DNA of 58,909 nt from an uncultured Lentisphaerota bacterium (GCA_946413265.1 CAMKJU010000014.1:1-58909); one strand, 5' to 3'. Counted from the first letter of the stretch, positions 34,658 to 46,295 are shown. Numbers and translations: made by a program. Notes: generated by a model not told the origin, from the sequence alone.

Positions 34658-34793
34658 TTTGTGTTTGTCGTTACCGTCTGCGCTTGTTGTGGCCGTCTGG
34701 AGGTGTCCTGTTATCGGCGATATCATCGCCGATTCTTCCATCTCCACCCCCACGCTCACCTCGGGTGAATCGCCCGGAATCGTCGAAGCATCC

Positions 34794-34822
34794 TTGCGCG
34801 CGCGCGCATAATATGGTATAAT
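34794..34822 (+). promoter_or_regulatory. Promoter of gyrA
   Basis: TTGCGC (34794-34799), a 17-nt spacer, and TATAAT (34817-34822) with ATATGG before it and ATCCGC after. This is the best example of the recurrent promoter type. The start codon is about 27 nt downstream of the predicted start site. Confidence 0.88.
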
Positions 34823-34855
34823 ATCCGCACAGAAACATTAGACGGAATCGCATAA

Positions 34856-37353
<2,498 letters not shown>

Positions 37354-37357
<4 letters not shown>

Positions 37358-38283
37358 TCTGCGATACGGTCCTAGACGCCATTGGACACACCCCGCTCGT
37401 CCGCCTGCACCGCATGGTCAAGCCCGGATCGGCCGAGGTGCTGGTCAAGTTCGAGGCGCTCAACGTGGGCGGCTCGATCAAGACCCGCACGGCCTACAAC
37501 ATGATCCTCGAGGCTGAGCGTGAAGGACTGCTGAAGTCGGATTCCATCATTGTGGAGCCCACGAGCGGCAACCAGGGCATCGGCCTCGCGCTCGTGGGGG
37601 CCGTACGTGGCTACCGGACGGTCATCATCATGCCCGACAGCGTGAGCGAGGAACGCCGCAAGCTGATGCGCCACTACGGCGCGGAGGTGGTGCTCGTGCA
37701 CGATGCGGGCAACATCGGCGACGCCATCGCCGAGTGCGTGCGCAAGGCGGAGGAGATGCAGAAGTCCGATCCCCGCGTGTACGTGCCGCAGCAGTTCTCG
37801 AACCCCGCGAACCCCATGGTGCACCGTCACCACACCGCGCTCGAGATCATGGAACAGGCGGCGCGTCCGATCCACGGCTTCTGCAGCGGCATCGGCACCG
37901 GCGGCACGCTGAGCGGCATCGGCGAGGTGCTGAAGGCACAGAATCCCGGCATCGAAATTTGGGCGGTCGAGCCCCAGAACGCCGCCATTCTCGCCGGCGG
38001 TACCATCGGTACGCACCTTCAGATGGGCATCGGCGACGGGCTCATCCCGGACAACCTCAACACGAAGATCTACTCGCACATCTGCATCGTGTCGGACGAG
38101 GACGCGCTCAACACCTCGCGCGACCTTGCCCGCAAGGAGGGTCTGATGGTCGGCATTTCCGCGGGCACGAACGTGTTCGCCGCATTGCAGCTCGCGCAGA
38201 AGCTCGGTCCCGGCAAGACGGTCGTCACCGTGTTGCCCGACACGGCGGAGCGCTATTTCTCAACACCCCTGTTCAATGAATGA
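37354..38283 (+). CDS. cysK: Cysteine synthase (O-acetylserine sulfhydrylase)
   Basis: The 309-residue PLP enzyme has the CysK pattern: AIGHTPLVRLHRMVKPGSAE, NVGGSIKTRTAYNMI with the PLP lysine K43, VEPTSGNQGIGLALVGAVRG (substrate loop) and HGFCSGIGTGGTLSGIGEVL (phosphate cup). It makes cysteine from O-acetylserine and sulfide. Two deviations are visible: the usual PAGSVKDR reads VGGSIKTR, and the usual TSGNTG reads TSGNQG, so a related beta-replacement activity cannot be ruled out. The ATG overlaps the gyrA stop, and the gene overlaps the next by 8 nt. Confidence 0.92.
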
Positions 38284-38653
38284 CGAAGACCAGAATCTCG
38301 CCGAGGAGCGTCTGCGCCTTGAGCGAGAGGCAATAGCCGTAGAGCGCGAACGCCTCGCAGCAGCGCGGGCGCACGCAGAGGCAGAGGCTGCCCTGCTGCT
38401 GCGCCGGCGTCGTCCGGTGCTGGTCTTCGTGAGCATTGTACTCCTTGTGCTGCTCTCCGCCACGGGCGGATTCCTTGGCGGCGTGGCCGTGACGGAGAGC
38501 CGCCAGAACCGCGAACGCTCGGAACGCCTTGCGAAGGCGCTCTCGCAGATCAACGCCACCGTTTCCACGAACGCGCCATCGGCGCTTCCCGGCACGGGCC
38601 TCCCCGCTACATCGGCGCCGCACCGCAACGTCTCCGTCGTCGTAATCCAGTAG
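38276..38653 (+). CDS. Small coiled-coil, single-pass membrane protein
   Basis: This 125-residue protein has a charged alpha-helical N-terminus (LAEERLRLEREAIAVERERL, likely coiled coil, residues 8-45). A transmembrane helix follows at about 48-70 (PVLVFVSIVLLVLLSATGGF), and then a Ser/Thr/Pro-rich extracytoplasmic tail. No known family is recognised. It overlaps cysK by 8 nt and stops 2 nt before the BatD-like gene, so it belongs to the same transcript. Its position suggests a role with the BatD-like membrane proteins, but nothing in the sequence proves it. Confidence 0.7.
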   Translation: MNDEDQNLAEERLRLEREAIAVERERLAAARAHAEAEAALLLRRRRPVLVFVSIVLLVLLSATGGFLGGVAVTESRQNRERSERLAKALSQINATVSTNAPSALPGTGLPATSAPHRNVSVVVIQ

Positions 38654-38655
38654 CC

Positions 38656-40719
38656 ATGAAAAAGACGACGCAGCTTATCATCTTCTCTGCGGCCGCCCTC
38701 GCGCTAGGGGCGACGGAGCCGGCGCTTGAGATCGTCGCCACTTCAACAAACCTAGTCGTAACGGAGCAGGTGCAGGTGTCGCTCGTGCTGCGCCTTCCAC
38801 CAGTGCCAGGCGCGTATGCGGACGCCCAGGCTCCGTTCATCAACAAGCGCCCGCCGCATGTCACGTGTCCGTTCCTCGAAGGCGAATGGAAGGACGATTC
38901 CATCGACTGCGGCGATCCGCGCGCGCCGCTCGCCCCTGAGCAGATGCCGCGACGCGGACGACAGGGCCCCGCTTTCACGCTAAACAACTACGTCACGGAC
39001 AGCATCTTCTCGGCTATGGACGATCCGTTTGACATGGATCCTTTTAGCCATTTCGGACCCAAGCGCCAGCTCTTTCCGTTCACGGTTGCACGGGAGGCGG
39101 ACAAGGGGTGGCGTCTGACGGCAGCTGTCGCCCCGTGGCGTGCCGCTGCGCCAGGAAAAGTGCGGCTCCCGCCCGTCACGGTGGAGGTCCCCCTGATTAC
39201 CGGCGTCAAACGCGGGCGCGACCAGTTCAACCGCGCCGTTGACGTGCCGGTTTTTTCTAACGTCGTGTTGCGCACGGCTCCATTTACGCTCACTGTAGCA
39301 GAGCCGCCGGCAGAGGGGCGTCCGGCGTCATGGTGCGGTGCGATAGCCTCCAACCTCACGGTCAAGGCATCGCTCGACGCCCGTGTGTGTACGGCGGGCG
39401 ACCCGCTCACTCTCACGCTGGAAGTCGCAGGCGCCGCCAATCCGTCGCTTGTCCATCCGCCAGACTTCTCCAACGCGCTAACCGGCTCCGTTTTCCGCAT
39501 TGACGCATCGTCGTTGAAGACCGAGACCCTGAGCGGCGCACGCCGGTTCTCATGGCGCGTACGCCCTGTGAAGGCCGGGACTGTGGAATTCCCATCCCTG
39601 CCCGTCTCCTACTATGATCTCGACCGGCGTGCCTACATCACGCGCACAACGGATACCATCCCCATCCAGGTGAAGGCCGGCCTTCAGGTGGTGCTAACGG
39701 ATGAGAGCAGCGGAGAGGAGTTCCCGATGCCAGACGGCATCGACCTGGATCCGTGCGGCGCGGAGTGTCATCCGTTTCTGCCCCACCTTACCCTCGCCGT
39801 GCTGCTGTTCCTCGTTCCGCCGGTGCTGTTCATCTGCATCCGGCTCGCGCCGCCGGTGCGCCGCCGCATCGCTGCGAGCAACGCCGCCTACCGCAAGGCG
39901 CGCGCATTCGGCGTATGCCGCCGCGCGCTTAAGAGCCGGAACGCCGACCGCCGCGCAGCCGTGATCCGCACATTCTTCACAGTGCGCTACGGCGTGAACG
40001 GAGCGGCCGTGACGGCGGCAGACGCGCAGCGCCTCATGGCGTCCGATTACGCGGAGGAGGACATCGCCCTCATCGTGACGAACCTCCGTACGCATGATGC
40101 CCAGACCTACTCCGCGAAGCCCGGCGCGGGCGCGATTGCCATACTTCTCGCCGTAGGGCTTTGCCTTGGAGGAACGGCGCTTGCGGAGGCGGACGCGGCG
40201 CGCGCCGCGTTCTCATACCAGCGGGCCTCCGCGCTAGCCGTACAGGCAACGGACGAGGCGGGCTTCCGCGTGGCGGCGGACGCATACCGCGCCTGTCTTG
40301 ACGCTGGCGCGGACAACGCATGCATATACCAGAACCTCGGCGCATGTCTGCTCCTTGCCGGCGACACGCGCGGTGCGGTCGCGGCTTTCGGATGCGCCGA
40401 ACGGCGCGGTGGCGAAACTCCATCCACGGCACGCGGACTGAGGGCCGCGCGCGCGAAGCAGACGAACAATCCGCGTGCGGAGCTGTCGCCTGCGCGCATT
40501 TTCCTGAAGCCGCACGTGAGCTGGAGCGTCGATACGCGTCTCTTGTGCGCCGCAGGGCTGTGGGCGTTCATGTGGCTGGTCGCTCTACTGCCCGTCGGCG
40601 CGGTACGTCGCTTCCTGTTGACGGCGTGTCTTGTCGCCTTCTGCGCGGCTGCAATCTCCGTCGGCGTGTCGCTCGTGGAGGAACATCACGGAACGGAGGT
40701 GCTCCATGTGCAGGAATAG
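38656..40719 (+). CDS. BatD-like protein with C-terminal TPR and membrane segments
   Basis: This 687-residue protein has a signal peptide (MKKTTQLIIFSAAALALGAT). Residues of about 20-350 form BatD-like beta domains (EIVATSTNLVVTEQVQVSLV, VFSNVVLRTAPFTLTVAEPP, FSWRVRPVKAGTVEFPSLPV). A transmembrane helix follows at about 374-400, then a cytoplasmic region and an Ala-rich TPR-like part (about 515-610, AYRACLDAGADNACIYQNLG). Two further membrane helices near 630-675 resemble BatE. It thus looks like BatD joined to a BatE-like module. Bat proteins are associated with oxygen tolerance and MoxR/VWA chaperone operons. No moxR or VWA (BatA/BatB) gene is in the window. It overlaps the next gene by 14 nt. 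Confidence 0.7.
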   Translation: MKKTTQLIIFSAAALALGATEPALEIVATSTNLVVTEQVQVSLVLRLPPVPGAYADAQAPFINKRPPHVTCPFLEGEWKDDSIDCGDPRAPLAPEQMPRRGRQGPAFTLNNYVTDSIFSAMDDPFDMDPFSHFGPKRQLFPFTVAREADKGWRLTAAVAPWRAAAPGKVRLPPVTVEVPLITGVKRGRDQFNRAVDVPVFSNVVLRTAPFTLTVAEPPAEGRPASWCGAIASNLTVKASLDARVCTAGDPLTLTLEVAGAANPSLVHPPDFSNALTGSVFRIDASSLKTETLSGARRFSWRVRPVKAGTVEFPSLPVSYYDLDRRAYITRTTDTIPIQVKAGLQVVLTDESSGEEFPMPDGIDLDPCGAECHPFLPHLTLAVLLFLVPPVLFICIRLAPPVRRRIAASNAAYRKARAFGVCRRALKSRNADRRAAVIRTFFTVRYGVNGAAVTAADAQRLMASDYAEEDIALIVTNLRTHDAQTYSAKPGAGAIAILLAVGLCLGGTALAEADAARAAFSYQRASALAVQATDEAGFRVAADAYRACLDAGADNACIYQNLGACLLLAGDTRGAVAAFGCAERRGGETPSTARGLRAARAKQTNNPRAELSPARIFLKPHVSWSVDTRLLCAAGLWAFMWLVALLPVGAVRRFLLTACLVAFCAAAISVGVSLVEEHHGTEVLHVQE

Positions 40720-41776
40720 CATCGTTATCGCCTTGCTTGCGGCTTTCGCGCTAAGTGCCTCCGCGCAGTTTTTCAGCTTCCCGCGTTCGCGCGGTTTCCA
40801 GGCGATGCCGCAGTTCACGGTGTCCGCCACTGCGCATTGCGAACCAGCCACGCCCGTGGTGGGAGAGCCGTGCGCTGTCATCCTGGAGCTTGACGTCGAT
40901 CGCACCGCCGTAGTGGAACAAGTCAGTGTGAGCGGTTTGCCCGAGTCAAATGACGGCTTCATCGTGTACGGCGAACTTGAGAATCTGGCGGACGGGAAGT
41001 CTGCCACGCAGGGGCACGTCGTCAAGCGCATTCGGATACCGGTGCGTTTTCTGAGACCTGTTTCGTGCGACGTGTCGCTGACGGTACAGGGAATGATCGG
41101 GACGGTTCAGGGAGGTTCGTCGTTCTTCAGTAATTTCGGACGGAGGCTGAATACTCTGCGTTTTGACGCACGGCCGATTCCGAAGGACGGACGTCCAGCT
41201 GACTTCTCCGGGGCTATTGGACGGCGATTCGGCATCAAACAGACACTTGACCGCGACCATGTGCGGCCAAACGACCTGGTCACGGCCACCTACACGCTTG
41301 ATTTCGACGGATACTGTCCGTCAAACATCTTCCCCAGCGTCGAAAACCTCTCAAGCGAGTTCAAGGCATACGAGCCGAAGGAAACGTCGCGCACAAGCCG
41401 CCGCGTGGTCTGGACGCAAAACCTTGTGCCACGTACGGCGCAGGCCACTAACACCGCATCCGTTTCAATCAACTACTTCAACCCGAACACGAAACGCTAC
41501 GAAGTGGCGCGCGCGAACCCGCTCAAGCTCACATTCGTCTCCGCCGAGGCCGCAAGCACGGAGAACACGAGCGTGACGGTGACGGACTCCGTGGATGCGA
41601 AGAGGGCTTCTTCCGATGCTTCTGCCGCCTCCCGTGCCGTGGTGCTGCGCTTTGCCCCGTCAGACTCCTCGCCGGTTGTCGCAACTCTTCCGCCAGGAAC
41701 GCCGGTGAAGGAACTTGCAACGCGGAACGGTTGGCGCCGGCTTGAGACGCCGCGCGCAATAGGCTGGTCTAAGTAG
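40706..41776 (+). CDS. Second BatD-like periplasmic protein with SH3-like C-terminus
   Basis: The 356-residue protein starts at ATG 40706 with GGAGGT 5 nt upstream. Signal peptide MCRNSIVIALLAAFALSASA. BatD-like beta domains (ATAHCEPATPVVGEPCAVIL, RFGIKQTLDRDHVRPNDLVT, RRVVWTQNLVPRTAQATNTA) cover about 25-285. A Ser/Ala-rich linker leads to a bacterial SH3-like module (about 308-356, VVLRFAPSDSSPVVATLPPG with GWRRLETPRAIGWSK). Overlap with the upstream BatD-like gene implies that the two act together at the membrane. It has no transmembrane anchor apart from the signal. It converges with the U32 gene, leaving 2 nt between stops. Confidence 0.7.
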   Translation: MCRNSIVIALLAAFALSASAQFFSFPRSRGFQAMPQFTVSATAHCEPATPVVGEPCAVILELDVDRTAVVEQVSVSGLPESNDGFIVYGELENLADGKSATQGHVVKRIRIPVRFLRPVSCDVSLTVQGMIGTVQGGSSFFSNFGRRLNTLRFDARPIPKDGRPADFSGAIGRRFGIKQTLDRDHVRPNDLVTATYTLDFDGYCPSNIFPSVENLSSEFKAYEPKETSRTSRRVVWTQNLVPRTAQATNTASVSINYFNPNTKRYEVARANPLKLTFVSAEAASTENTSVTVTDSVDAKRASSDASAASRAVVLRFAPSDSSPVVATLPPGTPVKELATRNGWRRLETPRAIGWSK

Positions 41777-41778
41777 CA

Positions 41779-44004
41779 CTAATTTGTCTGGGCGTCCCAG
41801 CTGAGATCAAGGCGGCGTATGGCGTTCGCCGGGGGCGTGAAACGGCGCGGAATTGTGCGCGTGGTGATCCAGTGTCCGTCCAGGGGGAACACGGTAAAAT
41901 CACCACCCGCACAGTCGGCGGCGGGGGGCGTGAGGGAAATGAACAGCGGCGTGGACTGCTGCTCCAGGCATTCGACGGGAAGCGGGCTCGTGGCCAGAAA
42001 CTCTAGGTTCTCCTGTGTGTTCTCCGGCGACGCGACCGCGCGCGTCACGCCGAGGTCGATGAGCTGCGCAATAGCCGCACTGTTGAACGCGTAGAGAGTC
42101 CAGTCGGACGTTACATCCGACACCCCAGCCTGACGCAGGATGCGCAGCGTGGCAAGGTCGCTCGCCTCCCAGCGCGTGAAGCCGGCACGGACGAGGTGCT
42201 TTACAGCAGTACGCAGTGTGTTTACGTCGCGTTCATGCGTGAACACCGGTAGGGCGAGACGCAGGGGAAGCCCGGCAAATGGCGCGAGTGCGGCCTCGGA
42301 GTCGCGTCCTGTGCGGTGCCCAATCGCCAACACGATTTCGTCGTAACGCGTGGCGTCGGCGGGAAGTGGCTGGTTGAGGCGCTGCTTGAGGACGGCGTGT
42401 ACGGGAAGGCCGCGACAAGCATGTTCCCCCTGGTAGGGCGCGATCACCGAGCGCGCCGCCGCGATTTTCTGCGCTCGTGTGGCGTCGCGTGCGGCGTCGA
42501 GACGTTCCACGAGCTCGCGGCGCAAGTCGTTCAGGAGCGAGGCGGGCGCGAAGAGGTGGTCGGGATCGATCAGCGTGAGATTGCGGAGCGACCAGTCCGT
42601 GCCGCCCATGCGCGCAAAGGCTTTTTCAACTGCTGCGGCCGTGCGTTCGGGATGTTGTGCTCGCGGGAGGGCCGCGCTTGTCGCTGCCTCAACTTGCAGG
42701 AGGGCCGCGCTTGTCGCGGCCTCAACGGAAATGCCGTCTGGCGCAAGCGTTACGGTGAGGTCAACGGGTGTGCCGGAAACAACATCGGAGGGACGGAACG
42801 ATGGCACGGGGAAGCGGCGCTTCACTTCGTTCGAGGCGGAGCAGTACACCGTGGCGCCGGCGAGGGGCGGCATGTCGGCGAGTCGGTCATCGGGCACGCG
42901 CACTTCGATGTCGGAACCTGCCCGGACGTCGAACACGGGCTTGCGCGAAAGGGCGAGGCGCATCTCAGCAATGCCGAAACCGAAGGGTTTGCCGCCCGTC
43001 ACGGCGAACTGGAGCCCGTCGTGACGTTCCAGGGATCGGTTCGTGTGGAAGCGCAGCCAGGAGCGTCCCTCACGGTCCTTCGTGAGGCGCTTGACCGTGC
43101 CGACGGGCGTGCCGAGGTGTCCGAGTGAGGTGGGGTCGATGGGATCGTCCGGCGAGCCGTGGATGTAGAGCGACGTGGTACGGCGCGAGAACACGGTCTC
43201 CAAGTCGGCTCGTGTGGTCGTGACTGGTACGCCGTCGAGCAGCTGGCGATAGTGGCTCGTGACTGAGGCGACGTAGAGCGGGGACTTCATGCGGCCCTCG
43301 ATCTTGAGCGAGGCGACGCCCGCGTCCTTGAGGGCGTCGAGGCAGTCGTCGAGGCGCAGGTCGCGCATGGAGAAGGGGAGCGTCTTCGCGCCGTCGGCAT
43401 CGGTGTATGGAAGTCGGCAGCAGTAGGCGCATTTCCCTCTGTTCCCGCTGCGGTTCTTCTCCATCGCCGAGAACAGGCAGAGTCCCGAGAGCGAGTAGCA
43501 GAGCGCGCCGTGTACGAACACCTCGATCTCCGTCCCGCACCGGCGCGTGATCGTGCGGATTTCCTCAAGCGAGAGTTCGCGAGCGAGCACGACGCGCGTG
43601 AAGCCGAGTTCCTTCAGGGCGAGCACGCCTTCGAGGTTGTGGGCGACGAGCTGCGTGGAGGCGTGGAGCGGCAGGGCGGGGAAGTGATTGCGCACGAGGC
43701 GAGCGATGCCGAGGTCCTGCACGATGAGTCCGTCGGGACGCAGCTCGTCGAGTATCGCGAGGCGTTCGATGGCGGCGGGGAGATCGGCGTCGTCGATGAC
43801 GGTGTTGAAGGTCACGTAGACCTTGCGGCCGCGCGGGCGCGCCCATGCGAGAAGGTCGCGCAGCTGGGCGGGCGTGAGATTGACGGCCTCCGCGCGCGCG
43901 GAGAAGGCGTCGAGGCCGAGGTATACGGCGTCGGCGCCTGCCTGGAAGGCGGCGAGGGCCGTTTCGAAGGAGCCGGCGGGGGCGAGAAGTTCGATGTCGT
44001 GCAT
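41779..44004 (-). CDS. U32 family peptidase / RlhA-like protein with DUF3656-like C-terminus
   Basis: This 741-residue protein starts at the ATG at 44004 (MHDIELLAPAGSFETALAAF, the standard U32 start); the frame extends upstream to 44085 but runs through the promoter. It shows GADAVYLGLDAFSARAEAVN, VHGALCYSLSGLCLFSAMEK, GNRGKCAYCCRLPY (cysteines of the U32 cluster site) and LKIEGRMKSPLYVASV. The closest E. coli analogue is RlhA (YdcP), needed for 23S rRNA C2501 hydroxylation; others in the family hydroxylate tRNA or degrade collagen. It is longer than RlhA (about 650 residues). Residues of about 427-449 (VEAATSAALLQVEAATSAAL) come from two palindromic repeats. Confidence 0.88.
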   Translation of the reverse strand: MHDIELLAPAGSFETALAAFQAGADAVYLGLDAFSARAEAVNLTPAQLRDLLAWARPRGRKVYVTFNTVIDDADLPAAIERLAILDELRPDGLIVQDLGIARLVRNHFPALPLHASTQLVAHNLEGVLALKELGFTRVVLARELSLEEIRTITRRCGTEIEVFVHGALCYSLSGLCLFSAMEKNRSGNRGKCAYCCRLPYTDADGAKTLPFSMRDLRLDDCLDALKDAGVASLKIEGRMKSPLYVASVTSHYRQLLDGVPVTTTRADLETVFSRRTTSLYIHGSPDDPIDPTSLGHLGTPVGTVKRLTKDREGRSWLRFHTNRSLERHDGLQFAVTGGKPFGFGIAEMRLALSRKPVFDVRAGSDIEVRVPDDRLADMPPLAGATVYCSASNEVKRRFPVPSFRPSDVVSGTPVDLTVTLAPDGISVEAATSAALLQVEAATSAALPRAQHPERTAAAVEKAFARMGGTDWSLRNLTLIDPDHLFAPASLLNDLRRELVERLDAARDATRAQKIAAARSVIAPYQGEHACRGLPVHAVLKQRLNQPLPADATRYDEIVLAIGHRTGRDSEAALAPFAGLPLRLALPVFTHERDVNTLRTAVKHLVRAGFTRWEASDLATLRILRQAGVSDVTSDWTLYAFNSAAIAQLIDLGVTRAVASPENTQENLEFLATSPLPVECLEQQSTPLFISLTPPAADCAGGDFTVFPLDGHWITTRTIPRRFTPPANAIRRLDLSWDAQTN
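42664..42724. repeat. Two copies of the palindromic half-element inside the U32 gene
   Basis: CGGGAG-GGCCGCG-CTTGT-CGCTGCC (from 42664) and GGCCGCG-CTTGT-CGCGGCC (42703-42722) match part two of the composite repeat. The 22-mer part is missing. On the coding strand they give VEAATSAAL twice. Confidence 0.85.
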
Positions 44005-44014
44005 GTCGGCTGTT

Positions 44015-44037
44015 ATTTTACCATAATTTCCCAAGGT
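44015..44037 (-). promoter_or_regulatory. Extended -10 promoter of the U32 gene, near-leaderless
   Basis: On the minus strand TATGG precedes TAAAAT (44020-44015), then AACAGCCGAC and the ATG at 44004. A clear -35 box is not seen. The predicted start lies only about 4 nt before the start codon. Confidence 0.5.
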
Positions 44038-44046
44038 CGGCGTATC

Positions 44047-44075
44047 TTGCGTTCGAGGGGGATATTTGCTAAACT
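44047..44075 (+). promoter_or_regulatory. Promoter of the Bax-inhibitor-1 gene
   Basis: TTGCGT (44047-44052), a 17-nt spacer, and TAAACT (44070-44075) preceded by TTTGC. It diverges from the U32 promoter. AAAGGAAAAAG provides the ribosome site. Confidence 0.75.
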
Positions 44076-44103
44076 TCACACACACAAAGAAAGGAAAAAG
44101 ACT

Positions 44104-44820
44104 ATGGTCGACTTTGACAATCAGTTTGAGAAGCCCGCATACGAGACAGGTGCGCGGCAGACGCAGATCGCGACGGTGTTCAAGCTCGCGTACGGATGGA
44201 TGTGCGGGGGACTCGCGCTGTCGGGCCTCGTCGCCTGGTACACGGCTGCGAGCGGCCTGTGGCAGAAGGTTCTGATGGGGCCTGGACTGTGGGTGTGCAT
44301 CATCGCCGAAGTCGCGATGGTGTGGATTCTTTCCGCCTCTATCCGCAAGCTCTCCGTTGGCGCGGCGTGTCTGATGTTCGTGGGGTATGCAGCGCTCAAC
44401 GGGCTCACGCTGTCCGTCGTGTTCATCGCCTACGAGATCGCGCTCGTGCAGCGGGTGTTCTTCATCACGGCCGCGATGTTCGGCGGCCTTGCCGTGTTCG
44501 GAACGATGACGAGGTCCGACCTTTCACAGATCGGCTCTATCTGTGGTATGGCTCTCTGGGGCCTCATCGTGGCGGTGGTCGTCAATATGTTCTTCCACAG
44601 CACCGGTTTTGACTGGATCGTCTCGTTCGCCGGCGTGCTCATCTTCAGCGGACTCACGATGTGGGATGCCCAGAAGATCAAGCTGCTCGCGCAGCAAGAG
44701 GGTGCGCTGGACTCCGCCACGCGCCACAAGGTGGGCCTTATGGGCGCGCTTGAGCTCTACCTCGACTTCATCAACCTCTTCATCTATCTCCTCCGCATTA
44801 TGGGTCGTAGCCGCGACTAG
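44104..44820 (+). CDS. Bax inhibitor-1 / YccA family membrane protein
   Basis: The 238-residue protein has seven hydrophobic helices, starting with VFKLAYGWMCGGLALSGLVA. Family signatures are ALNGLTLSVVFIAYE and the C-terminal LMGALELYLDFINLFIYLLR, which contains the acidic residues of the Ca2+/H+-sensing pair. Bacterial members (YetJ, YccA) conduct Ca2+ in a pH-dependent way or inhibit FtsH. The start at ATG 44104 follows a good ribosome site. Length matches the family (about 230-240). The Met8-HemA fusion gene begins 18 nt downstream and probably shares its transcript. Confidence 0.93.
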   Translation: MVDFDNQFEKPAYETGARQTQIATVFKLAYGWMCGGLALSGLVAWYTAASGLWQKVLMGPGLWVCIIAEVAMVWILSASIRKLSVGAACLMFVGYAALNGLTLSVVFIAYEIALVQRVFFITAAMFGGLAVFGTMTRSDLSQIGSICGMALWGLIVAVVVNMFFHSTGFDWIVSFAGVLIFSGLTMWDAQKIKLLAQQEGALDSATRHKVGLMGALELYLDFINLFIYLLRIMGRSRD

Positions 44821-44838
44821 TCCCATCGCACGCGAGCC

Positions 44839-46272
44839 ATGTACAGAGAAGGTCGTCCCAGGAAGAAAACATTCCCCGTCAACGTGATCGTTGACGACGG
44901 AGTGGTGCTTGTAGTTGGCGGCGGACAGGTCGGGCGCCGCAAGGTGCGCCAGCTGTTGGAGGCAGGGGCTACGGTGGAGCTGGTATGTCCGGACGCCGTG
45001 GCGGAACTTTCGGAATTGGCTGCGGAAGGGCGCATCCGCTGGACGAAGCGTCCGTTCCGCTCGGACGACGTGTCGGGGCATCTCCTCGCGTTCGCCTGCA
45101 CGGACGACAAGCACATCAACCGGGCTATCCTCGACGCGGCGCGCGCCGCGCGCGTGCCCTGCTGCTGCGCGGACGGTAACTGGCCGGACGGCGACTTCAC
45201 GACGCCCGCGATCGCGCGTTCGGGCGACATGCAGGTGGCGGTGTCCACGAGCGGACAGAGCTGCACGGACGCGCGCGACTTCCGCGACGAGATTGCCGCG
45301 CTTCTGCAAGCGCGCAAGAGTCTGGAGCTCTTCGTGCTTGGCACGTCGGACGCGCTCCTGCCGTCGCGCAAGCGCGCGCCGTTCCACCTGCCCGCCGAGG
45401 AGCGGACGGCCGTGGGGCGGCTCTTCACGCGCGTGCGAGGCGTGCGCGAGTTCTTCATCCTCAACACGTGCAACCGAGTGGAGCTGGTCGCCGTGGCGTC
45501 GCCCGAGCCGGAAGTGCTGGACGTGCTCAAGCGGCTGACAGCCCTCAACCGTCTGCGTAGCGAGGAGTATTTCTGTTTGCGCGGCTATGAGGCGTTCCGG
45601 CATCTAGTGCTGGTGACGTCAGGCCTTGAATCGTCGCTCCTGGGCGAGTTCCACATCGTCTCGCAGGTGAAGGACGCTCTGGACGAGGCGGAGGCGAACG
45701 GCTGGAGCGGACCCGCGCTCCGCGCGTCGGGTGCCGAGATCATGCGAGTTTCAAAGGCCGTGCGGCACGAAGTGGAGGGAATGCTGCGCGTGGCGGAGAT
45801 CGACCAGATCGCGGTGCGTTACCTCAGCGTCCACGGCGGCCTCGACCCGAAGACGCGCGTCGTCGTGATCGGTACGGGCATGGTGGGGACGGGCGCCGTG
45901 GAGGCGCTCGTGCGCACCGGCGCACAGGTGACGTGGGCATACCACGTACACAAGCCCGATTTCCCGCGCACGGTGCAGCTCGCGCAACTGCCGGAGGCGC
46001 TTGCCGAGGCGGACATCGTACTGAGCGCGGTGGACTCCGCACGTCCGGTGGTGACGCAGGAAATGTGCGCGGCGGTGGCGGATCGCAACGTTCTTTTCGT
46101 GGACCTCGGCGTGCCGCGCAACATCGACCCGTTCTACGACGACTGGGGTCATGGCGTGACTGTGGCCGACCTCGACGACCTAAAGCTCTGGCACCGCGTG
46201 AACACGGGGGTACTGAACGCGGTGCGTGCGAAGGCCGACGCCGTGATCCGTGCCGAATACCGTGCGCCATGA
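44839..46272 (+). CDS. hemA: Fused precorrin-2 dehydrogenase (Met8/CysG-N-like) and glutamyl-tRNA reductase
   Basis: In this 477-residue protein, residues of about 10-155 are a siroheme-synthase N-domain: VNVIVDDGVVLVVGGGQVGR, GATVELVCPDAVAELSELAA, LLAFACTDDKHINRAILDAA and GDFTTPAIARSGDMQVAVST. Residues of about 160-477 are glutamyl-tRNA reductase: FFILNTCNRVELVA with nucleophile Cys211, LVTSGLESSLLGEFHIVSQV, VVVIGTGMVGTGAVEALVRT and LFVDLGVPRNIDP. One chain would thus start tetrapyrrole synthesis and oxidise precorrin-2 to sirohydrochlorin. It stops after the NADPH domain; the usual C-terminal dimerisation domain (about 100 residues) is absent. No other hem gene is near. The start codon at 44839 is the first ATG. 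Confidence 0.9.
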   Translation: MYREGRPRKKTFPVNVIVDDGVVLVVGGGQVGRRKVRQLLEAGATVELVCPDAVAELSELAAEGRIRWTKRPFRSDDVSGHLLAFACTDDKHINRAILDAARAARVPCCCADGNWPDGDFTTPAIARSGDMQVAVSTSGQSCTDARDFRDEIAALLQARKSLELFVLGTSDALLPSRKRAPFHLPAEERTAVGRLFTRVRGVREFFILNTCNRVELVAVASPEPEVLDVLKRLTALNRLRSEEYFCLRGYEAFRHLVLVTSGLESSLLGEFHIVSQVKDALDEAEANGWSGPALRASGAEIMRVSKAVRHEVEGMLRVAEIDQIAVRYLSVHGGLDPKTRVVVIGTGMVGTGAVEALVRTGAQVTWAYHVHKPDFPRTVQLAQLPEALAEADIVLSAVDSARPVVTQEMCAAVADRNVLFVDLGVPRNIDPFYDDWGHGVTVADLDDLKLWHRVNTGVLNAVRAKADAVIRAEYRAP

Positions 46273-46295
46273 TTTACCAGCAAAGGAGACCTGCC

